Of a stretch of DNA of 64,000 nt, positions 27,519 to 36,190 are shown piece after piece. The stretch lies in contig CAVQYV010000003.1 of assembly GCA_963718295.1 (NCBI GenBank), positions 124,001 to 188,000 of the forward strand, written 5' to 3'. Below the pieces are notes generated by a model, which saw only the letters and a list, made by a program, of their open reading frames with translations, ran no database searches and was not told the origin of the DNA. This stretch comes from CAVQYV01 sp963718295 [NCBI: uncultured Methylomirabilota bacterium] (GTDB lineage Bacteria > Methylomirabilota > Methylomirabilia > CAVQYV01). Each line of letters begins with the position of its first letter. The first letter of the stretch is position 1. A program made the position numbers and the translations under genes.

Positions 27519-28766
27519 ATGCGGATCGGCATGATCAGCTTTCACACCTCTCCTCTCTCGCCCCTGGGGAAAGGGAAGGCGGGGGGGATGAACGCCTATA
27601 TCCAGGCCCTCGGGCGCCAGTTGGCGGAAAAGGGAGTTGGGGTCGATTGCTTCACTCGACTCCAGGACGAGAAGATTCCAACCATCCAGGAAGCGGGCCC
27701 CCGAATGCGCCTCGTCTCTCTGCCGGCTGGCCCGCCCTCTCCTCTCCCTCCCCACCTGCTCTTCCCTTACCTCAAGGAATTTCAGATCAGGATGGAGGAC
27801 TTTCTGGAAGGCGAAAGAAGTCATGGAGGCTATGACCTCCTCCATGCCCACTACTACCTCTCGGGCTGGATCGGATTGAGGCTGAGGCAGCTATGGAGGA
27901 TACCCCTTGTCTTCACCTTCCACACCATCGGGCCCTTGAAGGATGAGGCAATGGGGCAGGGGGAGCCGGGAGAACCATGCGAGCGGCGGCAAATCGAGGA
28001 AGAGGTCGCTCACGGGGCCGATCTCATCATCGCCTCCAGTCCTCATGAAGGCAGTTCTCTCCGGCGGCTCTACCAGGTAGCGGATGAGCATCTGGCGATT
28101 GTCCCCTGTGGGGTGGATATAGATCTCTTTCGGCCACGAGATCCGCAAGAGGCGAGATACGAGCTGAGACTGTCCTCGGGAAAGATCCTCCTTTTTGTGG
28201 GCCGGCTGGAGGCCATCAAAGGCATAGGCCTGCTCCTGCAGGGGCTGGCCCGGATCCGCTCGGACCTCGATCTGCCATCCGACCTCCGCCCGACCCTGGT
28301 CATCGTCGGTGAGGCGGAGGAGAAAAATCCCTGGAAGGACCAGGCCGATCGATTGGGGCTGAGCCCATGGGTCCTCTTCGCAGGGGCTCAGCCGAGGGAG
28401 AAGATGCCTCTTTATTATGCGGCGTGCGACGCGGTGGTGATCCCTTCTCGGTACGAATCCTTCGGGCTGGTGGCCCTCGAGGCAGCCGCCTGTGGATGCC
28501 CGGTGATAGCCACCTCCGTCGGGGGTCTGCCCTATGCGGTTCGCCAGGATAGGACGGGCCTATTGGTGCCGATGGATGATGTGGAGGCCCTGGCTCTCGC
28601 CATCCGAAGATTACTGATCGATGACAAGCTGGCAAATCGCTTGGGTGGGGAGGGCAGGAAATGGGCGCAAGAGCTCTCCTGGTCGAGGATATCGGATCGG
28701 ATCCTCTCTCTTTACCCGAAGGTTCCGGGAATTTCCGCTCCCTCGGGGATGAGGATATATGCCTAA
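27519..28766 (+). CDS. Family 4 glycosyltransferase, MshA-like
   Basis: 415 residues, GT-B fold. The N-terminus (SFHTSPLSPLGKGKAGGMNAY) resembles MshA, the D-inositol-3-phosphate glycosyltransferase that starts mycothiol synthesis, including the Asn after GGM; FTFHTIGPLKDE, ERRQIEEEVAHGADLIIAS and VPCGVDIDLFRP follow. The UDP-sugar-binding site is LLFVGRLEAIKG and the ESFGLVALEAAACGCPVIA loop with its Glu pair. Sucrose-phosphate synthases share the N-terminal signature, so the acceptor is not proven, but the neighbouring ino1 and PIG-L genes favour inositol phosphate as acceptor and UDP-GlcNAc as donor. The start of the next gene overlaps its stop by eight bases. Confidence 0.88.
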   Translation: MRIGMISFHTSPLSPLGKGKAGGMNAYIQALGRQLAEKGVGVDCFTRLQDEKIPTIQEAGPRMRLVSLPAGPPSPLPPHLLFPYLKEFQIRMEDFLEGERSHGGYDLLHAHYYLSGWIGLRLRQLWRIPLVFTFHTIGPLKDEAMGQGEPGEPCERRQIEEEVAHGADLIIASSPHEGSSLRRLYQVADEHLAIVPCGVDIDLFRPRDPQEARYELRLSSGKILLFVGRLEAIKGIGLLLQGLARIRSDLDLPSDLRPTLVIVGEAEEKNPWKDQADRLGLSPWVLFAGAQPREKMPLYYAACDAVVIPSRYESFGLVALEAAACGCPVIATSVGGLPYAVRQDRTGLLVPMDDVEALALAIRRLLIDDKLANRLGGEGRKWAQELSWSRISDRILSLYPKVPGISAPSGMRIYA

Positions 28767-29481
28767 AGGGATTCGCCCAAAGGGCAACAGCGACGAAGAG
28801 AGACCTCCCGCCAAGGTGATGGCCATCGTGGCCCATCCCGACGATGCGGAATTCGCCTGTGGGGCCACGGTGGCCAAGTGGACCCAGATGGGCTCCGAGG
28901 TGCGTTATCTGGTCTGCACCAGCGGCAATAAGGGCTCCAAAGATCCGAAGATGACTCCCCATCGCCTGGCAGAGATCCGCGAGAAGGAACAGATGGCAGC
29001 GGCCAAGGTCCTGGGAGTGAAGGAGGTCACATTCCTCCGCAAGAGCGACGGGGAATTGGAGGCTCATCTGGCCTTCCGCGCGGAGGTCGCCATGCTCGTC
29101 CGCCATTTTCAGCCGAACACCGTCATTACCCACGACCCGTGGAGGCTCTACCAGATCCACCCGGATCACCGGGCCACAGGGCTGACCGTCATTGACGCCA
29201 TCGTGGCCGCCCGGGATCACCTCTTCTTCCCGGAGTTCCTGGCCATAGGATTGCAGGCCCATATCACCTCCCAAATCCTCCTTTTCTCCAGCGACAATCC
29301 GGATTTCTTTGTGGACATTTCGGATACGATCTCTTTGAAGCTGAGGGCCCTGGCCCGTCACCAGAGCCAGGTGGGACGCATTGCCGATTGGAAGGAGAGG
29401 GTCGAAAAGTGGGCCGCCGCCTCGGGAGAAAAGGCCGGCCTGCCCATGGCGGAGGCCTTCAAGCGCATTCCACTCTCCTGA
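28759..29481 (+). CDS. PIG-L/LmbE-family deacetylase
   Basis: 240 residues. The zinc-site motif AHPDDAEF near 25-32 and the HPDHRATG motif near 134-141 give the family's His/Asp/His metal set; THDPWRLYQ lies between. Relatives remove N-acetyl from GlcNAc-inositol (MshB), GlcNAc-malate (BshB) or GlcNAc-phosphatidylinositol (PIG-L). It overlaps the MshA-like gene, which fits the deacetylation step that follows GlcNAc transfer. The first 18 residues are extra and polar. Confidence 0.9.
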   Translation: MPKGIRPKGNSDEERPPAKVMAIVAHPDDAEFACGATVAKWTQMGSEVRYLVCTSGNKGSKDPKMTPHRLAEIREKEQMAAAKVLGVKEVTFLRKSDGELEAHLAFRAEVAMLVRHFQPNTVITHDPWRLYQIHPDHRATGLTVIDAIVAARDHLFFPEFLAIGLQAHITSQILLFSSDNPDFFVDISDTISLKLRALARHQSQVGRIADWKERVEKWAAASGEKAGLPMAEAFKRIPLS

Positions 29482-29560
29482 TCGGATCGGCCCAAATCGT
29501 GAACGATTGCAGGGCATCTTTTTCCAGACTTGCCGGCGGTCATTGCCAGGAAGGATCCTG

Positions 29561-30478
29561 TTGCGAACTTTCTTCATTGTCAACCCCTTCTCCCGTTGTA
29601 GAACCACCGGACGCTTTTGGCGAAAGGTAGAACAAGAGCAGGTTAAAGGCTGGGGCTGGGAGTATGACTGGGCTCTCACCGAGGGACCAGGCCATGCCAC
29701 CGATCTGGCCCTGTCCGCCCTGATGCAGGGATACCAGATGGTGGTGGCAGTAGGGGGAGACGGAACTCTGCATGAGATCATCAACGGATTCTTTCAAAAC
29801 GAGGAAACAGCAAGGGAGCCATCCATCCTGGGGCTCTTGCCCAGTGGAACAGGGACCGACTTCGCCAAGATGCTCAGGATTCCGCGATCCATGGATGAGG
29901 CTGCCAAGAGGCTCCGCAATGGAAGGCCTCGGGCGATCGATCTGGGAACGATATCCTGCCAGGATTTGAAGGGTGGGCCCATCCAGCGGGTCTTTGCCAA
30001 TATCGCCGATGGGGGTATGGGCGCGGAGACGGTGAAGCGGGTGAATTCGGGCCCGAAGAAAGGCGGCACGCTTCCCTTTTTGGTGGGGGCCATCCGGACA
30101 CTCATGGGATACCAGAATTGCAGTATTCGAGTGCGAGTCGATGACCAGACCGAACGTGCTATCTCGGCCGTCATCGCAATTGTCGCCAATGGCAGATATT
30201 TCGGGGGCGGAATGCGAATTGCCCCCCAGGCCGAATTCGACGATGGCCTCTTCGATGTCGTGCTAATCAAGGATCTCCCTCGCTTCAGGATACTGGCCAA
30301 CCTATACCGCATCTACACCGGCACCCATGTCGAGCTGCCGGAGGTGGAGGTATTGAGAGGAAAGAAGGTAGCGCTGGAGGCAGAGGAGGAGTTTCTCCTG
30401 GAGGCTGACGGGGAGTTGTTGGGAAGGGCGCCCGCGGAATTTGCCATTCGCCCTCGGGCAATTCGGGTGATGTGCTGA
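29561..30478 (+). CDS. Diacylglycerol-kinase-like lipid kinase (YegS/DgkB family)
   Basis: 305 residues. FFIVNPFS, the nucleotide loop VAVGGDGTLHEIINGF, LPSGTGTDFAKMLRI, ANIADGGMGAETV and ANGRYFGGGMRIAP are the DAGK catalytic-domain signatures. It phosphorylates diacylglycerol, sphingosine-like lipids or another lipid alcohol. The TTG at 29561 has AGGAAGG upstream and matches the usual family start; the longer open frame overlaps the deacetylase gene. A lipid kinase next to inositol and GlcNAc enzymes hints that the cluster might make a phospholipid-linked product. Confidence 0.88.
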   Translation: MRTFFIVNPFSRCRTTGRFWRKVEQEQVKGWGWEYDWALTEGPGHATDLALSALMQGYQMVVAVGGDGTLHEIINGFFQNEETAREPSILGLLPSGTGTDFAKMLRIPRSMDEAAKRLRNGRPRAIDLGTISCQDLKGGPIQRVFANIADGGMGAETVKRVNSGPKKGGTLPFLVGAIRTLMGYQNCSIRVRVDDQTERAISAVIAIVANGRYFGGGMRIAPQAEFDDGLFDVVLIKDLPRFRILANLYRIYTGTHVELPEVEVLRGKKVALEAEEEFLLEADGELLGRAPAEFAIRPRAIRVMC

Positions 30479-30480
30479 CC

Positions 30481-31611
30481 ATGGAAATTCACCGGCCCAC
30501 GCAGGCCCTCATCGATCTTTCTGCAATCGAGCATAATCTCGGCATGGTCCGGGCGGCGGTGGGTTTGGAAGTGAAGATCCTGGCCGTGGTCAAAGCCGAT
30601 GCCTATGGGCACGGTATGATCGAGGTGGCCCGAGTCGTCCAGGCCTCCGGGGCAGAATGGTTAGGGGTCGGCTCGGTCTGGGAGGGCGAGAGACTGCGAG
30701 ATGCCTCCATCGGCGGGCCCATTCTGGTCTTGGGGCCGACTGCTCCCCGGGAATCCCCTCTCCTCATCCGCTGCAACCTGTCCCAGGTGATTTCCTCCCC
30801 GGAACTCGCTGAGGCCTTGTCCGCTGAGGCTCGACGCAAAAAGACCGAAGCAGGGGTTCATCTGAAGATCGACAGCGGGATGGGGCGACTGGGGGTGCGA
30901 CCCGAGGAATCCCTCGATTTCTGCCAATTCCTGAGCCGGCTCCCGGGACTCCGTCTTGAAGGCCTGATGACGCACTTTGCTACCGCCGATTTCCAGGACA
31001 AGGGCTATGCCCGCCATCAATTGGGGAGATTTCAGGAGATCGCCGACCTGCTGCAAGGGAGGGGCTTCCAATTCCCTCTCCGACATGCAGCCAACAGCGC
31101 TGCCATTATCGATCTTCCCGAATCCCATCTGGATCTGGTGCGGCCGGGGATCATGCTGTACGGCTGCCATCCTTCGCCGGCCGTCTCCCATGCCTTTCCC
31201 CTGCGCCCTGCCCTTACCTTCCGCACCGAAGTCGGCGATCTGAAGTCGCTGCGGCCGGGAGAGAGCGTCAGCTACGGCCGCTCCTTTATCGCCTCCCGAC
31301 CTACGCAGATTGCGGTGCTGCCGGTGGGCTATGCCGACGGCTATGACCGAGGCCTTTCCAATCGGGCCCATGTGATCCTTCGCGGGCAGCAGGCGCCGGT
31401 TGTAGGCACCATCTGCATGGACATGACGGCGGTGGATGTGACCGATATCTTAGATGTAAAGAAAGGAGATGAGGTGGTTCTTTTCGGCCGTCAGGGAGAT
31501 GTGGAGGTCTCCGCAGAGGATATCGCCTCGCTGTTGGGCACCATCCCCTATGAGGTGCTTTGTTCCATTGGAGGCCGGGTAGAGAGGGTATATCTTCCGG
31601 CAAGAGGATGA
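30481..31611 (+). CDS. alr: Alanine racemase
   Basis: 376 residues, PLP-dependent; makes D-Ala for peptidoglycan. VVKADAYGHG holds the PLP Lys; MTHFATAD, RHAANSAAI, VRPGIMLYG, the second-base Tyr in SVSYGRSF, GYADGYDR and TICMDMTAVDVT complete the set. ATG at 30481 starts two bases after the lipid-kinase stop; GTG at 30472 would overlap it. Confidence 0.96.
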   Translation: MEIHRPTQALIDLSAIEHNLGMVRAAVGLEVKILAVVKADAYGHGMIEVARVVQASGAEWLGVGSVWEGERLRDASIGGPILVLGPTAPRESPLLIRCNLSQVISSPELAEALSAEARRKKTEAGVHLKIDSGMGRLGVRPEESLDFCQFLSRLPGLRLEGLMTHFATADFQDKGYARHQLGRFQEIADLLQGRGFQFPLRHAANSAAIIDLPESHLDLVRPGIMLYGCHPSPAVSHAFPLRPALTFRTEVGDLKSLRPGESVSYGRSFIASRPTQIAVLPVGYADGYDRGLSNRAHVILRGQQAPVVGTICMDMTAVDVTDILDVKKGDEVVLFGRQGDVEVSAEDIASLLGTIPYEVLCSIGGRVERVYLPARG

Positions 31612-31618
31612 ATCCTCC

Positions 31619-32686
31619 ATGGGATTGAAAGAAGATACCCTCCGCATCCAGGAGGCGGCCTCCGAGGTGATGGAGATCCAGGAGGCGGCCTGGGACGGCA
31701 AGACCCTGCAATTGCAGGGTCGATTCAGCCCCATGCTCCCTTTCCCCGTCTACACCCTCCGAGAAACATTGGCCCCCCTTGGCTATCCCTACCATCTCCA
31801 GCGCGATGGAGACGGCATCATCCTGCGGGTCTGGGAGGAAAAAAAGGCCTTCCGCAGGCCCCCGTGGCTTTTGAATCTCTTCCTTTTTCTGGGCACCCTC
31901 CTCAGCACGCTCTATGCCGGATCCCTGCAGGAGGGAGGGAACCCTTTTCGCCACCTCGATCATCTTCGCCGCGGGATCCCTTTCTCCTTCACCTTGATGG
32001 CGATCCTCGGTATCCATGAACTGGGACACTACTTCGTGTCTCGCCGACGTCACATCCGGGTGACCCTGCCCTACTTCATTCCTGCGCCATCGATCCTTGG
32101 GACCTTCGGTGCCTTCATCAAGATGAAATCCCCGGTCCCGGACAAGCGGACCCTCCTGGACATCGGAGTGGCGGGTCCCCTGGCGGGATTTGCCGTCGCC
32201 CTCCCCGCCCTGATCGTTGGCCTTGGCTTATCCCGGGTGGCCCCTTCGGTGAAGGCAGAGGGCCTCAGCCTGGGCTCTTCCCTTCTCCTCAATCTCCTCA
32301 GCTACCTCATTGTGGGACCCATTCCCCCCCGTTATGATCTGATTCTGCATCCAGTCGCCTTTGCCGGATGGATCGGGACTCTGGTGACCGCCCTCAATCT
32401 ATTGCCCCTCGGCCAATTGGATGGCGGCCACGTCGCCTATGCCCTTTTGGGAAAGAAGCAGCACTGGGTGGCCCGCCTGGTCTTCATGTCCATCCTCCTT
32501 CTGGGATTCCTGTGGCAGGGATGGCTCCTGTGGGCGTTGTTGAGCCTGCTCATGGGCATCCGCCACCCCGCTCCCCTGGACGACTGGACGCCCTTGGATG
32601 GGCGAAGGAAGGTCTTGGGCCTCTTTGCCTTCCTGGTCTTCGTCCTCTGCTTCATTCCCGCCCCCTTCCAGATCCGTCTGCCCTGA
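31619..32686 (+). CDS. Site-2 protease family (M50) membrane metalloprotease
   Basis: 355 residues. A soluble N-terminal part of about 80 residues precedes about seven membrane segments. The zinc site is HELGH, with the third ligand in NLLPLGQLDGGH. The intervening GTFGAFIKMKSPVPDKRTLLDIGVAGPLAG stretch (positions about 32098-32178) is typical of the plant EGY1/cyanobacterial subgroup rather than RseP: no PDZ domain is seen. Substrate unknown. It follows alr by seven bases. Confidence 0.88.
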   Translation: MGLKEDTLRIQEAASEVMEIQEAAWDGKTLQLQGRFSPMLPFPVYTLRETLAPLGYPYHLQRDGDGIILRVWEEKKAFRRPPWLLNLFLFLGTLLSTLYAGSLQEGGNPFRHLDHLRRGIPFSFTLMAILGIHELGHYFVSRRRHIRVTLPYFIPAPSILGTFGAFIKMKSPVPDKRTLLDIGVAGPLAGFAVALPALIVGLGLSRVAPSVKAEGLSLGSSLLLNLLSYLIVGPIPPRYDLILHPVAFAGWIGTLVTALNLLPLGQLDGGHVAYALLGKKQHWVARLVFMSILLLGFLWQGWLLWALLSLLMGIRHPAPLDDWTPLDGRRKVLGLFAFLVFVLCFIPAPFQIRLP

Positions 32687-32709
32687 GGAGGCTATCAGCT
32701 ACCTCCTCA
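32684..32709 (+). repeat. Hairpin at the end of the M50 gene
   Basis: TGAGGAGG / CCTCCTCA, an eight-base perfect inverted repeat around a ten-base loop that can pair further (CTA/TAG). It begins at the stop codon of the protease gene. No T run follows. Confidence 0.45.
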
Positions 32710-32863
32710 TTCCTGCAACGGCCCTCACAGGGAAAAAATCCTTGCCGCCATTGCCTGATTCTGTTACCTTCTCTCCGGATGACAATCTGGGAATCATCTG
32801 AGCTTTGTCCTGAGCATCCGCCAACCTATCCACTCAAAGGATTATGGGCCTTAGACGATCGCC

Positions 32864-35149
32864 ATGAAGGATTCAATGAGAATACTCGACCCGGAGGCCG
32901 CCAAGCTGCCTGCCAAGAAGCGTCCGCCCAAGCGTTCCCAAAAGCCTGAGGAAGACAGACCCTCCTCTTACCTGGAGGGGGTAGTGGAGCGGATCGTCTT
33001 CGCCAACGAGGAGAACGGCTATTCGGTCCTGCGGTTGCAGGCGGTGGGGAAGAAGGACTGGGTGACCGTAGTGGGCAATCTCCCTTCCCTTACCTGTGGA
33101 GAGACCCTGCGCCTATCCGGACAATGGAGTTTTCATCCCCAGTTCGGGGAGCAATTCAAGGCCGAGGCCTATCAGTCCGTCATCCCCGCCACCCTGAATG
33201 GCATCGAGAAATACCTGGGATCGGGCCTGATCAAGGGAATCGGACCGGTCATGGCCTCCCGCATCGTACGCTCTTTTGGCCTGAAGACCCTGGAGGTGAT
33301 CGATTCGGAGCCGGAGCAGCTCTTGAAGGTGGAGGGCATTGGGAAGATCCGCCTGAATTGGATCCTTGCCGCCTGGCAGGCCCAGAAGGAGATCCGGGAA
33401 GTAATGCTCTTCCTCCAGGGCCAGGGGGTCAGCCCCGCCTACAGCGCCAAGATCTACAAGCATTACGGTCAGGAGGCGATCAGGGTGCTGAAGAAGGATC
33501 CCTATCGCCTGGCGGAGGACATCTCGGGAATCGGGTTCAAGACCGCAGACAAGATCGCGCAGAAGGTCGGCATCGAGCCCACCTCTCCCATTCGGGCCCA
33601 GGCGGGCATCCTGTACACCCTGCGAGATCTGGCCGACGAGGGCCATGTCTTTTCCCCGGCAGAGGAGTTGCTGAAGAGGGCGGAGAAGGGACTGGAGATC
33701 CCCCGAGAGGTCCTGGAACCCGCCCTATTGGCCCTGGAAGAGGAGAAAAAGGTAGTGGCAAATCGGGGGGAGGCACGGGAAGAGATCTACCTACCTGCCT
33801 TCTATCGGGCCGAGGAAGGAGTCGCCAAGAGGCTATCCTCCCTGCTTCACACCAAGAAGAGGGGAATGGAGGAGGTCGTCTCCCCCGATTTTCTGATCCG
33901 CTTGGAACGAAAGATGGGGATCGCTCTGGCAGAGAGGCAGAGGGAGGCCCTGAAGATGGCGCTCCAGGAGCGCATCCTGATCATAACCGGAGGACCGGGC
34001 ACCGGGAAGACGACCATCGTCAAGGGCATCGTCTCCGCCTGTGAGACCCTGGGAATCGAGGCTTGCCTGGCCGCGCCCACGGGAAGGGCGGCCAAGCGCC
34101 TGACCGAGGCCACTTCCCGGGAGGCCAAGACCATCCACCGCCTCCTGGAATTCTCTCCCGCGAAGGGGAATTTCCTCCGCGACCAGGAGAATCCCCTCCG
34201 GGCGGACCTGATCGTGATCGATGAGACCTCGATGGTGGACCTGATCCTCATGAACAACCTGCTCAAGGCCATTCCGCCTCGTGCCTCCCTCGTCTTCGTG
34301 GGAGATGTCCATCAGCTCCCCTCGGTGGGGGCGGGATCGGTCCTGGCGGATATGATCCGATCTCAGGCGGTGGCGGTGATCGAGCTCAATGAGATCTTTC
34401 GCCAGGCCCAGGCCAGCCTGATCACCCTCAACGCCCATCGCATCCAGCAGGGAGTCTTTCCCTATGTCCCCAAGAGCAAAGAGGAGCCGGCGGACTTCTA
34501 TTTCATCGAAAAGGAGGAGCCACAGGAGGTTTTGGATCTGATTCACGATCTGTGCGCGAGACGGATTCCGGAACGCTTTGGGTTTCATCCCCGGGACGAG
34601 ATCCAGATCCTCTGCCCCATGTACAAGGGCCTGGTTGGGGCTGCCAACCTCAACGCCACCCTCCAGGGAATCCTCAACCCCAATGGAGCCGAACTGGGCT
34701 CTGGAAGCCGTATCTTTCGGGTCAGGGATAAGGTGATGCAGGTCCGCAACAACTACGAAAAGGAGGTCTTCAACGGGGACATCGGTTGGATCGAGAGGAT
34801 CGACCGGGAGGAGGGAGAGGTCCTCGTCCGCTTTGATGACCGCACGGTCGCCTACGATTTCAGCGAAATGGACGAGCTCACCCTGGCCTATGCCATTTCG
34901 GTGCACAAATCCCAGGGCAGCGAGTATCCGGCGATCATCATGCCATTGCTGATGCAGCATTATGTGCTTCTGCAGCGTAACCTGCTCTATACTGCGATCA
35001 CCCGGGCCAAGAGGTTGGTGGTCATCGTCGGAACCAAGAAGGCCGTGTGGACGGCCATCCACAATAACCGAGTGCAGCAGAGGTTCTCCCGCCTGGCCGA
35101 TCGGGTGCGGGAGCTGTGCACCGCAGGAAAAGCAGGCCAATCGGGGTAA
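32864..35149 (+). CDS. recD2: ATP-dependent DNA helicase RecD2 (RecD-like)
   Basis: 761 residues, typical of the RecD2 type found without RecBC. The N-terminal OB-like domain (VVERIVFANEENGYSVLRL) and tandem helix-hairpin-helix segments (GSGLIKGIGPVMASRIV, DISGIGFKTADKIA) precede the superfamily 1 motor: GGPGTGKTT (motif I), VIDETSMVD (II), FVGDVHQLPSVGAG (III), and YAISVHKSQGSEYP and LLYTAITRAK (V-VI). A 5'-3' helicase with roles in repair. Start ATG at 32864 or 32876. No hairpin-T terminator is seen after it. Confidence 0.95.
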   Translation: MKDSMRILDPEAAKLPAKKRPPKRSQKPEEDRPSSYLEGVVERIVFANEENGYSVLRLQAVGKKDWVTVVGNLPSLTCGETLRLSGQWSFHPQFGEQFKAEAYQSVIPATLNGIEKYLGSGLIKGIGPVMASRIVRSFGLKTLEVIDSEPEQLLKVEGIGKIRLNWILAAWQAQKEIREVMLFLQGQGVSPAYSAKIYKHYGQEAIRVLKKDPYRLAEDISGIGFKTADKIAQKVGIEPTSPIRAQAGILYTLRDLADEGHVFSPAEELLKRAEKGLEIPREVLEPALLALEEEKKVVANRGEAREEIYLPAFYRAEEGVAKRLSSLLHTKKRGMEEVVSPDFLIRLERKMGIALAERQREALKMALQERILIITGGPGTGKTTIVKGIVSACETLGIEACLAAPTGRAAKRLTEATSREAKTIHRLLEFSPAKGNFLRDQENPLRADLIVIDETSMVDLILMNNLLKAIPPRASLVFVGDVHQLPSVGAGSVLADMIRSQAVAVIELNEIFRQAQASLITLNAHRIQQGVFPYVPKSKEEPADFYFIEKEEPQEVLDLIHDLCARRIPERFGFHPRDEIQILCPMYKGLVGAANLNATLQGILNPNGAELGSGSRIFRVRDKVMQVRNNYEKEVFNGDIGWIERIDREEGEVLVRFDDRTVAYDFSEMDELTLAYAISVHKSQGSEYPAIIMPLLMQHYVLLQRNLLYTAITRAKRLVVIVGTKKAVWTAIHNNRVQQRFSRLADRVRELCTAGKAGQSG

Positions 35150-35297
35150 AGGTCACAGTACTGACTGAAGATCATCGACCGCTTCGAGCGTGGGTGGTAG
35201 TCCAGTGATGGCCTTCATCGTCTCAATCCAGGCGGGCCTGCTCGTAAGACTCTATGGAGTAGATACCCTGGCCCACCCCCGAGACACTTCGTTTCCC

Positions 35298-35344
35298 CGT
35301 TCCGGCTGACTCCTGAGCGACCTTGGGCGCTCAGGAGCGGAACG
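35298..35344 (+). repeat. Long imperfect hairpin before the DUF5058 operon
   Basis: An inner perfect 10-base stem CTCCTGAGCG/CGCTCAGGAG (35310-35319 / 35328-35337) with an eight-base loop is extended by an outer 7-base stem CGTTCCG/CGGAACG, with a 5-base bulge on the left. It is the only clear structure in the 302-base gap 35150-35451. It could end recD2 transcription or act in the leader of the next operon. No T run follows, and no open frame in the gap looks coding. Confidence 0.55.
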
Positions 35345-35451
35345 CTCGGCAATGACAGGCCGAGGGGTCCCTTGCCCTCTTCAAAGCTCGCTGCGGGGGA
35401 CGCGCTCGCCATGCATTTTCACTCATCTCATTCACCGAAGGAGAACCGCAT

Positions 35452-36177
35452 ATGAACTTGGATTGGAAAGTGGTTGCCAATGAGCCGTGGATCTGGATCT
35501 CTGGGGCAATCATATGCACCATCGCACTGTACCAGTGTACCTACTTCATGGTCCGTGCCTTGCGCATCATGTCCCAGTTCGGCATGGGAAAGAAAGAGAT
35601 CGGCAGCATTGTGCGGGGAGCGGTCATCACCTCTTTAGGCCCGGTGATGGCCGAGCTTTTTGTCATGATCGCCCTGGTGGTGTCCCTGAGCGCCGGCTTC
35701 GCTTGGCAGCGGGAAGGTGCAGCGGTGGGCTCGGTCGTCACCGAGCTGGTGCAGGCGTCCAACGCGGCGGCCGGCGCCGGACAGGAGTTCGGGGGCAAGA
35801 ACTTCGACATGACCGGCTTTGCCAATGTGGTCTTCGTCATGAATGTCTCTTGCATCGGATGGCTCATCGTGGCTGGGCTTTTCACCCGGTATCTGGGAGT
35901 CGCCAGGCAGAAGATCGCGGGCGGTGATAGCCACTGGCTATCCATCCTGTCGATCTGCGCCACCCTCGGGGTCTTCGGCTATTGGACCTCCACCAATCTG
36001 ATCAAGATGACCAATCCGAAAGGTGTGCCCTTCGGTGTGGCCACCATTGCCGGGGGGCTGCTCTCCATTTTTTTCTTCAAGTTGGCCGATTGGATCAAGA
36101 TCCCACGCCTCAAGGAGTGGGCGCTGGGCATCGCCATGTTCGGCGGGATGATCATCGGCAAGCTGGTCGCAGGTTAG
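35452..36177 (+). CDS. DUF5058-family membrane protein
   Basis: 241 residues with about five or six membrane segments. It matches the DUF5058 pattern: an early ANEPWIWISGAIICTIALYQ segment, the basic loop GKKEIGSIVRGA, the ITSLGPVMAELFVMIALVVSLSA segment, an AWQREGAAVGSV motif, and a mid-membrane NVVFVMNVSCIGWLI. No function is established for the family; members sit next to a second membrane protein and a peptidase or amidohydrolase, as here, so a transporter subunit is likely (inference). AAGGAG precedes the ATG by eight bases. First gene of a three-gene set. Confidence 0.8.
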   Translation: MNLDWKVVANEPWIWISGAIICTIALYQCTYFMVRALRIMSQFGMGKKEIGSIVRGAVITSLGPVMAELFVMIALVVSLSAGFAWQREGAAVGSVVTELVQASNAAAGAGQEFGGKNFDMTGFANVVFVMNVSCIGWLIVAGLFTRYLGVARQKIAGGDSHWLSILSICATLGVFGYWTSTNLIKMTNPKGVPFGVATIAGGLLSIFFFKLADWIKIPRLKEWALGIAMFGGMIIGKLVAG

Positions 36178-36190
36178 GGGGGATACGAAG

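Noticed and set aside
28300-29784. 494-codon minus-strand open frame over the glycosyltransferase and deacetylase genes
   Set aside because: Antisense shadow of two well-identified genes; low-complexity composition.
33124-34044. 306-codon open frame inside recD2
   Set aside because: Shadow of recD2 in a GC-rich third-position frame; Gly/Arg-rich with no family resemblance.
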